Shown here in pieces: positions 23,362 through 33,963 of a stretch of 64,000 nt of DNA. A program made the translations under genes and the position numbers. Numbering within the stretch: the stretch's first letter is position 1; the number at the start of each line of letters is the position of its first letter. Where the stretch lies: NCBI GenBank assembly GCA_030015575.1, contig JASDDO010000024.1, positions 216,834,996 to 216,898,995 on the forward strand, written 5' to 3'. The notes beneath the pieces were generated by a model. It ran no database searches. It saw nothing but the letters and a program-made list of their open reading frames with translations, and was not told the DNA's origin. The stretch comes from Agapanthus africanus (lineage: Eukaryota > Streptophyta > Magnoliopsida > Asparagales > Amaryllidaceae).

Positions 23362-24796
23362 TGATTGTTATGGATTTAATGCGTATGCGTTTTTAAAAGA
23401 TGAATCAAAAATATTTATAAACCGCAATCAAGAACGACGTCGCTTGGTAGCTAGCCGGTGAGTACGGGTCGGTCCACAGGGATGTTGTGTATTTCCTAAT
23501 TTGGTCTAACGAGTTAATTCCAAACGATATGAATGGATTGATTAAATCTAAAAACTAAGTTTTATCTAGACTAGATTCTTGCTAGGGTTAGGTTTAGGTT
23601 AAGTTTGGAAATGTAAAGATTTCCCACCGGTTTCAATGCCCTAATTTAGATCTACTAGATGTTATGGTAACAATTAATAAAGGGGATTAGTACCATCGGG
23701 AAGAAAGAAGAAACGATGTTTCTTCCTCTAGGTTCTTATCCTTCCTTTCTTAATTCTTACCCTAACGTCCATGGAGAACATATACAACCGGTCCTTTATA
23801 CTACGGTATCACCGCTATCTCGGGGAATAGGGTGCCGTAGGGAATGGTGTGTTATGTATGCATGGAATCCTATAAAAACTTATGATGTGCAAGAAAGGGG
23901 TGAGAGATTTTCATCTCTCAAGCCTTCCCCAAATCTAACCCTAACAAGCGAGGAGACTACTCGCTCATTAGGGAATTGAAAAACATTTCTAATTAATTTA
24001 ACTAGGGCAGATAAGAAAATTTAAACTAGGGCAATGAAAAGAAAACTTACTAATTTTATTGATGGCTCTCTCCAAACATTTACACAGGATTTAATTTCTG
24101 AAATAGATGAATAAAAAGAGGCATGACCTAAAACAAGTTTTTAGGGTTCTATTTATAGATTCATAGAAACCCTAGGTTACAATCGCGTCATATCTGTTTT
24201 TACAAATTTACCCCCTAAGAAAAAGACATAGTCAACGCACCGCCAGCGCACCGACATTTTTCCACCGATACGGGTCCTTGATGGCCGCGGTTCCGCGGCC
24301 AAAAGCCCACGTTTGGCCGCGGTTCCGCGGCCGTATTTGGGCTTTGTTGGCTCATTTTCTTTGGGCTGATTCCTGTTGCATTTTTCTTGGTTTTTCTTCA
24401 GTTGTTTTCTCAGATTGGCTTCTGGTTCTCTTCCAGATTTCCACAGTGAATAAAGTCGTGGACTTTTACCGCTTGCTTCGTATCGAAGTTTTGAACCTTG
24501 CTCTGCCTTTGTGCTTTGTCAAATTGTCCATTGATCTTTCTTTAGTCTTCAAACTGTAGGCAAGATAAAGATTCTCTGTTTGTTGGTCGAAGTCTCACTT
24601 TTACATCGTTTTTTCATTGTTTTCACTGTTTTTGTTCCGAGAACCTGTAACCTGCAACTATGTAGCAGACATGGGTCAAAAGCAACTGTTTATTTATAAA
24701 ATGAATAAGAATGGGGAATATAATAATGCAAAATTACGATATGAACATAGGGCCAAACAAAAATTACAATTTAATATTTTTAAATTAAAACGTAGG
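23362..24796. other. foreign segment in the right end of the CACTA element, unclassified
   Basis: This 1.4 kb separates two blocks of CACTA sub-terminal repeats (23317-23361 and 24790-24850) and lacks that motif itself. It is flanked by an 11-bp direct repeat gcaccgtaggg (23351-23361, 24797-24807), which could be a target duplication or two native sub-terminal copies. It holds two perfect palindromes GGCCGCGGTTCCGCGGCC (about 24282 and 24314). No coding domain was recognised and no terminal inverted repeat was found. Confidence 0.4.
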
Positions 24797-24871
24797 GCAC
24801 CGTAGGGACAACCATGAGGACCTACGGATTCCTGTAGCCGTAGGGACAACCCCTTATTGTAGTAGTGGTAT

Positions 24872-25986
24872 GTTGATGGAGAATGCCAAATTCTTTGAAG
24901 TGATGTTGGAAATTGTTTGAAAAAAAATTCATGCCATTGTCACCGTGAATATTTTTTATAGTTTTATTGAATTGAGTCTGAACATGAGTTATAAAGTAAC
25001 GTAGAAAATAATAAGTTTCAAATTTAAACTTCATAAGAAAAACACATCTACAACATGAAAAATCGTCAACAATAATTAAGAAAAACGAGCACCAGAAAAA
25101 GTAGGTATAAAACAAGGACTCTATATGTCATAATGAATCAACTCAAAAGGTGCATGAGTAAAATTAGAACTTGATGGAAAAGAAATAAGAGTTTGTTTAG
25201 CTAAATGACAAACCTTACAATTAGAAACATCATTGGACGAAAAAGATATTGTATCTTTTAATTTGTTCAATCTCTCCGAAGAAGGATGCCCATTCGTTTA
25301 TGTCGTAAGATAGAAGAATTTGTTGTAGAAAGAAAAGAAGTAGGATGGTTTCAAACAAAAAAATGATATAGACCACAGCGTTCATTTCCCATGCTAATCA
25401 CCTTCTTTGTTGAAAGATCCTGAAAAACACAATGGTGGGGATAAAATATAGTAGAACAATTCAGAGCATGAGTAAGTTTGTGAACAGATAGTAAATTAAA
25501 TCTAAATGAAGGAACACATAAAACATTATCAAGACTAATTTCAGAAGAAAGTTTAATCGAACGTACACATGATATGTGGGTTATGCTTCCGTCTGGTAAA
25601 GTGATTGTGGAAGAAAATGAAAGTGGGGGTTTGGATCACGATAGCATATTAGAATCAACAATCATATGATCGGTTGCTCCAGTGTCAATTATCCATGTGG
25701 TAGAATGAATGGCAGAATAAAATAAACTCTTGAGTTACCTGCAAGATGAGCATGTGCAACGAAGACTCTTTTACCTCATTGCTTGCTGCAAAATAGTCAT
25801 GATATTCCTTAGTTGCTTCTGAGAGAAGATTGGGGATAAACAACATCTTGACTATCTGAGTGATGAATACAGATCGGGTTGACTTTATCATTTGTGAGAA
25901 TGGTGGAAGTAGAAGAGAGTGATGAGGCATATGCCATATTGGATACGGAGGATAATCGAAAAAATATTTTTGCTGGGATACCAAAT
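24872..25986 (-). mobile_element. copia A, gag remnant, protease and integrase (middle piece)
   Basis: Minus strand, read right to left: a primer site (GGTATCCCAGC, near 25974-25984), a short gag N-terminal remnant, a protease stretch (WIIDTGATDHMIV-like), the pre-integrase block and the start of the integrase core (CRCVFLMKFKFETYYFLRYF, NIHGDNGMNFFSNNF). It is bounded by the CACTA element on the left and by a Tat-like LTR on the right. Copia A is a broken fossil with many breaks and a reduced gag. Confidence 0.75.
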
Positions 25987-26711
25987 TGATGGAGGTCCTT
26001 TTCGGGTCTCCGTCAGATGTTGTCTTCCGTCGATCTCCCGGTGGATCTTGAAGGTGATCTCCTGTTGTGTGTGGGTCTCAATGGGTTTTGAGGAGATTGG
26101 TGGTTTTGAGGAGTTTACGCCGAGTGCCTGCAAAGAAGTCCCGGGGTGGTTTGGTACCACCGAGGACCCTCCGACGATTAAGTTAGTACTAGATCCGAGA
26201 AGAGTAACGGCTGAGTGGAGTAAAAAATGGCTTACTTGACCCTTCTGTGATGGGGTTTTTTATAGCGGCAGCAGCAGGTGCGAAGATCTCACCGGCAGTT
26301 ATGCTCCCGACGTCACGCCTGCGTGAAGAGCGGATCGCCCATTAATGGGGATCGTGATGGCGTAGAACGTGGGATGTTGCTGGCGGAGAATCAGCGCATG
26401 GCGAGATTCGCGGAGCGGCGGTTACGCCTGCGAGTGGTGGAGTCGGTCGAAGAACTGAGGAAGACGGCCTCGGCAGGGGAGCTTGGGACGAACGAAAGGG
26501 CCGAGGAGTCTTGGTCTCGTGAAGTCTCGGTACGAGTTGAGTGGCTGAGGAGGCCAATTTCAAAGGGGGCTCTGAGGAGAGCCGGCTAGAGCTTGCAGGT
26601 CGGGTGCACGGGTGGCCGGGTCGGTCCCTGTGGGTCCTTTCTTCTTAGTTCTGGGACACATCATCTGCCACGTGTCCTGATCTTGGAGGTCGCCAATATG
26701 GAGCATCATCA
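25987..26711 (-). repeat. 3' LTR of T1
   Basis: 725 bp. A minus-strand TATA box (CTATAAAAAACCCC, near 26256-26270) lies in it. The two LTRs differ in length (725 and 474 bp). Confidence 0.85.
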
Positions 26712-26714
26712 TTA

Positions 26715-26762
26715 GCCCCCCACTCTTGTCCCGACCAGCTGGCGGGTCGGGTCAAGAGTGGA
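26715..26762 (-). other. stem-loop overlapping the polypurine tract of T1
   Basis: Arms CCACTCTTGTCCCGACC and GGGTCGGGTCAAGAGTGG around a seven-base loop; 16 of 17 positions pair, with one T-T mismatch in the middle. On the element's sense (minus) strand the 3' arm runs straight into the G-run of the polypurine tract. Confidence 0.8.
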
Positions 26763-27186
26763 CTGCCGGGCCGCCCGGGGCGAGCTCCCTCCTAAGATTT
26801 CGTCGGGACGCGTCCCTGGGCTGTCAGCTGCCTTTTCTGCCAGCGAATCGGGGCGAAATCTCTGCATTTAAGGAAGGACTGCCGGTTCGTGCATCCTGTC
26901 ACTGAAGCGACGGTCTGCGTGTCAAGCGTCGGTTGGCCGACGCGACGTGTGCAGACCTGCGGCGTCTGATGGGATGCGGCCCAGTGCGGGAACGACAAGC
27001 AGAGCGATCGGTCGTCGAGTTGATCTCGATCACTTGCCAAGTGTGCCAAGCGTTGCTGAGAAGGAGGCATCTCTATGGCCCCGAAGTCAAGGTGGGATTA
27101 CTCAGACTTGGATAGACCTGATGTATCTTGTTAGGGCTTCGGATCCGCTGCATGTGATGGGCTCAGCGGCCTCGTTATGAGGGCGA

Positions 27187-28616
27187 CAAACTCGCATCGT
27201 CTGTTGGGCAGGAGGATGCCTGCTGGGGATGACCGAGCAGGGAAGCTGCTCGGTTGATCTTGGCGAGGGCCTTGATCCTTGGCGCTGGAGGGACCGTAAG
27301 AAGCATGCGAAGGATGACTGGGCAGTAAAGCTGTGCGGTTGCCTCTTAGCGAGGGCTTTGATCTCTGGCATCGTGGGTAGGCAACTACCAGCCTGGGATG
27401 ACCGAGCGGGGTAGTCGCTTCAGATGCCTCTTGTGAGGGCTTTGATCCCTGGCGTCGTGGGTAGAGAGCTACCAGCCGGAGATGACCGAGCAAGGTTCGG
27501 GCTCGGTTGCCTCTTGTGAGGGCTTTTGATCCTTCACGCTGGAGGGGCCATGAGAGGCCTGCGAAGGATGGCCGAGCAGGGTAGCTGCTCGGTGCCTCTT
27601 GGCGAGGGCTTTGATCCTTGGCCCTGGAGGGGCCGTGAGAGGCCTGCGAAGGATGACCGGGCAGTGAAGCTGCGCGGTTGCCTCTTGGCGAGGGCTTTGA
27701 TCTCTGGCGTCGTGGGTAGGCAACTACCAACCTGGGATGACCGAGTGGGGTAGCCACTTCGGATGCCTCTTGTGAGGGCTTTGATCCCTGGCGTCATGGG
27801 TAGGGAGCTACCAGCCGGAGATGACCGAGCAAGGGTCGGGCTCGGTTGCCTCTTGCGAGGGCTTTTGATCCTTCAGGACGGGGACCGAGCAGGGTTACTG
27901 CCCAGTGTCTCTTGGCAAGGACTTTGATCCCTGTTGGTTGTGGTAGGAAGCTACCATCCGGGGATAGCCGAGCAAGGACTTGACTGCCTTTGGGAGGACT
28001 TTGGTCCTTAGCGCGGGATGGGCTGTAAGAAGCCTACCAAGGACCCTTGGCCGGGCAGGGTTACTGCCCGGTGCCTCTTGGCGAGGGCTTTTGTCCTGAA
28101 GCATAGCCGAGCGAGGGATCCTCGGGCTCGACTGCCTCTGGGAGGGCTTTCTGATCCCTGGCGTTGCGGTAGGGAAGCTACCCGCCAGGGATAGCCGAGC
28201 AAGGGATCCTTGGGCTCGACTGCCTCTGGGAGGGCTTTCTGATCCCTGGCGTTGCGGTAGGGAAGCTACCCGCCAGGGATAGCCGAGCGAGGGATCCTCG
28301 GGCTCGACTGCCTCTGAGAGGGCTTTCTGATCCCTGGCGTTGCGGTAGGGAAGCTACCAGCCAGGGATAGCCGAACGAGGGATCCTCGGGCTCGAGTGCC
28401 TCTGGGAGGACTTTCTTATCCCTGGCGTTGCGGTAGGGAAGCTACCCGCCAGGGATAGCCGAGCGAGGGATTCTCGGGCTCGACTGCCTCTGGGAAGACT
28501 TTCTGATCCCTGGCGTTGCGGTAGGGAAGCTACCCGCTAGGGATAGTCGAGCGAAGGTCGGGCTCGACTGCCTCTGGGAGGGCTTTCTGATCCCTGGCGT
28601 TGCGGTAGGGAAGATA
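27187..28616. repeat. 88-bp tandem array in T1
   Basis: From about 28055 to 28616 the units are exactly 88 bp and nearly identical (core gatccctggcgttgcggtag and gggatagccgagcgaggga); further left they diverge and vary in length (about 80-95 bp). The array resumes at 30727-30790 after the solo LTR. It lies upstream of the 3' LTR, the place where Tat elements are known to carry hypervariable tandem repeats. Minus-strand ORFs here are repeat artefacts. Confidence 0.85.
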
Positions 28617-30726
28617 TGTATGTCCATGGTAGCGCCCCGGCCGTCTAACAGACGCCAAATGCGGAACAAAAACTTTTTACAACTGGCGCTATCGCGTACT
28701 ATAACCCGAATCTGCCATTAAAGCTGAACCAACAAACTATAAAGTGGGTAGAAGAGTTATACCGAACGATCCGAGTCCTTCGGTCTTCAACCATCATCCC
28801 ACGCTTTGTTGCGGCTGTTTCGATCTCCTGAATCTCCAGTCTTCTCGTCCAGGTGGCACCACGTCGACGGATCTTTAAACGGGCTCCCGCCTCTGAACCG
28901 AGGCAACTCGATCGTCAAGTTTGCTAGAAGAGATGACCAAGATGATGTAGAGAATGAGTAGAATACTTTGTCTCGTTACGTCCAAAGCCGTGGACGAACG
29001 GTTAATGAAGTTGCCTTTTGGATCGGGTGAAATGAGAAATGAGGCTATCTAATTTTCATGAACCCGAATCTATCATAATCTTTTTCCCTTCAAATGAACA
29101 ATCATGAACCAACCCAAGAGGTGGCCGACCTCTTATGTAGAGGGAGGGATGTGAGTGTAGGAGGGGGAAGGTTACCATAAGCATAAATGAGAAGATGAGT
29201 CACAAAACACCTAGTATGAACACAATTAATGCAAGTGATGAATCACTAACCTTGTCATCTAAAACATTAAATGACCATTAATGCACTAATCCACCTCACC
29301 ATTCTAGTCACCATTCTAGAACCTTCTAGAAACACGACTCACCTCATGACTCACCCTCAAGAAGAAAAAACAAATCCGCATTTAACCGAATGTTAAATAC
29401 GGCTGATAGAAAACTGGAAACTGGCAACTTCCAAAAGTGATCCTGAAACGAATTTCAGGATAACCCTGTATCAGTATAAACATACCCGCATTTGTATTAC
29501 GACCGAATATAAATGCATCTGAGATAAAGATATTATATCTACACAGCATAATACTCGGATCCGGCTTAAACCAAAACCGACCAGTATTATCTGCCCGAAA
29601 AACGACACGTGCGAAAACGCACGTGCATTTTCCGAACCCTGCCATAAAACCATACGGCCTCTACAACGTTTCGCCCGAACTTAAGAAAGTGTCTGTGGGG
29701 GACTCTAATGACTCATCAACACACTGGCACTGGGTATAACCACTAGCACGTCAGAGGTACAAGCTGTACGTAACGGTTGCCTATATATTGATTGGAAGGG
29801 AAGCTGACGAGCAAACTCATCCATAAACCCTACTGAGCCTAACAGTGACAATATACATACAGTCCGGTCCGTTCGTCTATGAGTATCGCATATCTGCCTA
29901 GGGGCTGGTAACGTCAGACCCCCAATAGCAGTATAAGTCGTGTCAGAGAGTGGCCCAGAACACCCTGAGATATTACTGGAGTACCTACCAGTAAATCTCC
30001 TGCCTCGGCCGAGGGCTTTGTGTAATGGCTCTCCTAGACACAGCGCGATCTCACCCCCAATACCGGGAGAGACGAATCCCCTGCCGATCCGCTCACTTGC
30101 CTCCATGTGGCTCGGGACTGTACCCAAAAAAGACCTATTTGCACGACTCCTTTGAGCCGTGGTAGGGTAGAAATCAAAGCACAGTGGGAACTCACACGAG
30201 ACAAATGACGACCTCAGGTCGATGAACTAACCTGTACACATATCACCAGGGAACTGCTATCTGACGATATGTATAATACCAATTAGCAGGTTCCCGGCGA
30301 GTCCTGTCCGGTGTACTCATAACCCAATGAGCACCTGTATACATCTTAGGTGATCAAACTGACACCAGTGGCTTGTGAGACCGGCCACCGCCCCTCGTCG
30401 GGGTCTCGACTGTATACACTAGTCTACTCTGGAGTATCGATGCCCTGTCTCGAAACTCCCACGACTAGGGACACTTTAAGGATGTGCTTACAGACCCCAG
30501 CTCCCACGTATATGATCGCCATCATACTGCTGGTAGTCAAGAAAGAATCCTATGGGCTCTATCATCATGCAATAGTGAACTAAAGCATGTATACGATGAT
30601 AAAGACAAACCAGATAGCAAACTATCATCTCGAGCAAGACTGTCATATCGGTATAGGTCTTGCCTCAATCATTGCAATCACGTACCTGCGATCCAATAAT
30701 TGACTTTGAGGGCACTATCTCCAACA
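28617..30726 (-). mobile_element. solo LTR of a copia (Angela-like) element inside T1
   Basis: 2,110 bp, TG...CA ends (minus-strand start TGTTGGAGATAGTGCCC) and 5-bp target duplications agata (28612-28616, 30727-30731). Its minus strand is related to the plus-strand LTR at 58759-60649 (shared blocks such as the region around tagcaatctaccctaccacggctcaaaggagtc in altered form). With no internal part, it is the product of LTR-LTR recombination. Confidence 0.85.
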
Positions 30727-30845
30727 AGATACCCGCCAGGGATAACCGAGCAGGGTAGCTGCTGGGCTGCCTTTTAGTGAGGGCTTAGATCCTTGGGCGA
30801 GGTGGCCCTCGAGCCGCCGTGGCGAGCCCCTTCTGTGCGGTCCCG

Positions 30846-31275
30846 TCAAGGGAGGGGGTGTCGGTTACGCCTGGGGACAGGCGAGGTGACCGACATCTCC
30901 TTAGAGGGGTGCGAGTCGCGAGGAGGCTCGAGGCGAGGCGCCCTGCGGGCCTCAGAGAGTATCGGCCCGTGAGACCCGTGGCCATGGGACACAGCCTGCC
31001 GGTGGTTAGTCGCGCTGATGAGGGCAGAGTCTCCTGGAGGAGGAGGAGCGGCGATCTGGGGCCCTGGCCCGGCCATTTGGACGCGGACGAGCGCCTCTGC
31101 GATGGACTGTAGTCGGTCTATTCGGCCGGCGAGGGCGTTGATGACGGTCGCCGGAGGAGGTTCATCCACGCCTCCGGTGAGGGGGGCGGCAGCTGGTATC
31201 TGGATCTTTAGGGTGATCGCTTGCCATGTGGATGGAGATCGGAAGGCCAACTTTGTTTTTTGTGGAGTTTCTTTT
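30846..31275 (-). pseudogene. gag N-terminal fragment of T1 (fossil)
   Basis: Minus-strand open stretch right after the primer site, encoding a Pro/Ala-rich protein with INALAGRIDRLQSIAEALVR, then Arg/Ser/Pro-rich sequence. Position and composition fit the start of gag in Tat-type elements; the gag core and pol are absent. Confidence 0.55.
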
Positions 31276-31293
31276 CCCACAGACGACGCCAAC
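31276..31293 (-). other. primer-binding site of T1
   Basis: Minus-strand TTGGCGTCGTCTGTGGGA directly after the LTR end. It is the widespread TTGGCGCCGTCTGTGGGA-type site of plant Tat-related gypsy elements with one difference. Confidence 0.7.
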
Positions 31294-31767
31294 TGATGGA
31301 GGTCCTTTTCGGGTCTCCGTCAGATGTTGTCTTCCGTCGATCTCCCGGTGGATCTTGAAGATGATCTCCTGTTGCGTGTGGGTCTCAATGGTTTTTGAGG
31401 AGATTGGCGGTTTTGAGGAGTTTACGCCGAGTGCCTGCAAAGAAGTCCTGGGGTGGTTTGGTACCACCGAGGACCCCTCGACGATCAAGTTAGTACTAGA
31501 TCCGAGCAAAGTAACGGCTGAGTGGAGTAAAAAATGGCTTACTTGCCCCCTCTGTGATGGGGTTTTTTATAGCGGCAGCAGCATGCAGCAGCAGGCGCGA
31601 AGATCTCGCCGGCAGTTACGCTCCCGACGTCACGCCTGCGTGAAGAGCGGATCGCCCATTAATGGGGATCGTGATGGCGTGGAACGTGGGATGTTGCTGG
31701 CGGAGAATCAGCGCATGGCGAGATTCGCGGAGCGGCGGTTACGCCTGCGAGTGGTGGAGCATCATCA
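31294..31767 (-). repeat. 5' LTR of T1
   Basis: 474 bp, about 96% identical to the 3' LTR where they align, with the same TATA region on the minus strand. Followed on the right by the target duplication caaat and then the copia A LTR. Confidence 0.85.
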
Positions 31768-31772
31768 CAAAT

Positions 31773-32013
31773 TAAATTGAAAATTGACAGAGTAATATTT
31801 TATTTCATATGAATAGTTACATACATACTTGCTTTACAACCATTTAGGATATGAATCTAAACTAAAACAACAAACTTATAACTAACTAGATCGAATTATA
31901 ACAAAAAGAGAACTACATATATTTGACCAACAAAAGCAATATTCTCTCAACTAATCAATCATATCACCAACTGAATAATATCTGAAAAATCATATTTTAA
32001 ATTATCTCCAACA
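31773..32013 (-). repeat. copia A, 5' LTR
   Basis: Short LTR of about 240 bp read on the minus strand, starting TGTTGGAGATAATTTAAAAT (at 32013) and running to the point where the Tat-like element is inserted. The primer site of copia A lies on the other side of that insertion. This marks the right boundary of copia A. Confidence 0.6.
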
Positions 32014-32989
32014 TTTCCTTTAGTCCAATTCACATTTTTTTTATTCAGGTAAGATTTTATGGTTTATTGCTGCAATTTTGACAATTCCAAGCACTATAAT
32101 AAACTTTGAGCATCCCCAAAAATAAAAGCAAAAAAATTAGGGCTTTCTTGGTGATGAACATGCTTCCTTCACATGATTGAGACCTTCCTTCTATTAAGAA
32201 ATCAAAAAAAGTATAAGAAGTTTGAGGATTTTTTTGGGGAACAACAAAACGTAGAGAGAGTTAGCAAAATTAAAAGAAGAAAGAGGGGAAAGACTCGAGA
32301 GAAATGAAATGAACAAGGGTTTTTTTCCTGCTCTTAACCTTAGTTAAGGCTACCCTAGCCAGGATAAAGATCTGACAAAAAAGGTTAATAGAGTGTGTTT
32401 TTGTTAATGGTGAACTTTTGGGGATGATATACATAATATCGAATTTTCGGAGGATAATATACATAATATCGAATTTTCGGAGCCCTGTATTAAGAAAAAC
32501 TTTAAAGTTTAAGTTATTGACACACACATATAAGGAATTTGTACATTAAACCATGAGAAAATAATTAAACAAGCCAAGGAAAGATGATACTGATTAAATG
32601 ACTAATATTTCATATTTTTTTTTAATTAATGCAGGCAACCTCTCTCTAATGTTTGAAGACCTCAATTTTGCCCATGAGTTAACGGCGGTTAACTTTTTCA
32701 TCCAAAGCAGGTCATATATAGGGTGAGAGGTATCGGTAGCAGAAAAAGGAAATAGATAATGATTTTAGCACATCTTTAGAATTACTATATATATGGGACC
32801 CCATAATGTATCCATTTCTCTCTCATCAGGCATACATGTAGCGGATACATAGAACATCTTTTTCATTTTGAATCGTGTGAAATTTCCAGGAACTAAGGTC
32901 ATGTGATGCCTATAAAAACCATATATATTCCTTTCATAAATACCGTAATTGCAACTGCAACTGCAACTTGGGAATAATTAAAGAAACGC
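32014..32989. other. AT-rich intergenic sequence
   Basis: No gene is seen. It holds a two-copy 30-bp tandem repeat (32422-32481, unit with acataatatcgaattttcgg) and nothing else recognisable. Confidence 0.5.
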
Positions 32990-33348
32990 TAAATTGTCAA
33001 AAAAACACAACACTTTTTCTGTTGTCAAAACCCCGGCCTCAAAAAGTTAGTCAAAACCCCTTAAAAAGTTTTTAGTTGTCAATAAACCCCCTACCTGTGA
33101 TATCTAGTAGTTGCCTACTATATATAGTTTTCTACGATATCTAAGCAACAGCCAGCGATATCTAAGCAGTTGTCTGTGATATCTAAACCGTTTCCTACGA
33201 TATCTAAATAGTTTGTATGAATTGGTTAGATACAGCAGGCTACTATATAGATACTGTAGGAAAAATTTCTATGGGGTTTTTGACTACCGTTTCGAGGCCA
33301 TGGTGTTTTTGACAGAGGAAAAAAGTGCTTGTTATTTTTGGCAATTTA
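32990..33348. mobile_element. MITE with long terminal inverted repeats
   Basis: About 359 bp. Both ends read AAATTGYCAAAAA... inwards (left aaattgtcaaaaaaacacaa, right complement aaattgccaaaaataacaag), and the similarity goes on for roughly 80 bp. TA flanks both ends. The middle holds five copies of a gatatctaarcagttg-type unit. No coding capacity. The TA flank hints at a Tc1/mariner-like target, but the family is not recognised. Confidence 0.75.
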
Positions 33349-33540
33349 TCCTTGAAGAAACTATAGCCTTTGTAGTATAGTAGTAAATATATATATATAT
33401 ATATCTACAGCTCTGAAGAGTCTTGTACAAAACCAAAAAGACGCATTATTGTTTTATAGCAAATTTTATGAATTTTGTTGAACCTCTTTTAAGTAGAAAG
33501 CTACTTTTTAGTTCAAATAAAATAAAGTTACTTCCTCTAG

Positions 33541-33612
33541 CACCTTCTTCAGCTTGCCTAGCGGTAAAGCCTCGTCCCTTCGATGGCTCCCGCTCAAGTT
33601 CGAGGAATGGTA
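33541..33612 (+). repeat. SINE-like tRNA-derived head
   Basis: gcttgcctagcggtaaagc resembles a pol III A box region and agttcgaggaat a B box at normal spacing, as in plant tRNA-derived SINEs. No cloverleaf for a real tRNA can be drawn with confidence, and no tail was defined. Confidence 0.4.
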
Positions 33613-33641
33613 TATGGAGAGAGAGAGAAGAAGAGAGAGAA

Positions 33642-33963
33642 GAATTGAGGTATTTTAAAATACCTCCTTTTTAAAAAATATTTATTCTATTCACAGTACG
33701 CGGGTTGCGGGTTGCACGCGCCATGTAAATAGTTCTCCAGCTGTTTCATTCCTCTCCCCTTAAGTGGATAAACTCTTCAATTAATCCATTCTTGACGACA
33801 AAGAATTGAGGTATTTTAAAATACCTCCTTTTTAAAAAATATTTATTCTATTCACAGTACGCGGGTTGCGGGTTGCACGTGCCATGTAAATAGTTCTCCA
33901 GCTGTTTCATTCCTCTCCCCTTAAGTGGATAAACTCTTCAATTAATCCATTCTTGACGACAAA
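33642..33963. repeat. 161-bp tandem duplication
   Basis: Two adjacent copies (33642-33802, 33803-33963) of 161 bp that differ at about one position (cacgcgcc/cacgtgcc). They end just 106 bp before the start codon of the DEG14-like gene, so the duplication lies in its promoter or leader. Confidence 0.9.

Larger units (their letters stand above)
14313..24867 (-). mobile_element. CACTA (En/Spm) DNA transposon, apparently full length
   Basis: 10,555 bp bounded by inverted ends CACTACTACAA (14313) and TTGTAGTAGTG (to 24867), with sub-terminal copies of cctacgg/ccgtagg inside each end and the direct repeat gtat on both flanks (14309-14312, 24868-24871). It carries two genes on the minus strand, as autonomous plant CACTA elements do: a tnp2 transposase gene (TNPD-like) and a Ptta/En/Spm-type gene (TNPA-like position). 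It is inserted in the integrase of copia A. The tnp2 gene has two in-frame stops, so this copy is probably not autonomous. An unrelated segment lies in its right end (23362-24796). Confidence 0.93.
25987..31767 (-). mobile_element. Tat-like Ty3/gypsy element T1, internally reduced, with a solo LTR inside
   Basis: Minus-strand element with LTRs at 25987-26711 (3') and 31294-31767 (5'), both TGATG...CATCA, and 5-bp target duplications caaat (25982-25986, 31768-31772). Next to the 5' LTR is a primer site, and next to the 3' LTR a polypurine tract (gagtggggggctaa on the minus strand). Between them are only a gag N-terminal piece and a long tandem array; no pol is present, so the copy is non-autonomous and broken. 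The shared parts of the LTRs differ at about 16 of 456 positions (3.5%), which at a commonly used rice-based rate means roughly one million years (rate uncertain). A copia solo LTR sits inside. Confidence 0.85.

Noticed and set aside
27102-28669. Overlapping ORFs of up to 208 codons in the 88-bp array
   Set aside because: They are present on both strands and are products of a GC-rich tandem repeat without any domain.
33541-33612. A functional tRNA gene
   Set aside because: A- and B-box-like motifs are present but no complete acceptor or anticodon stem forms; a SINE head fits better.
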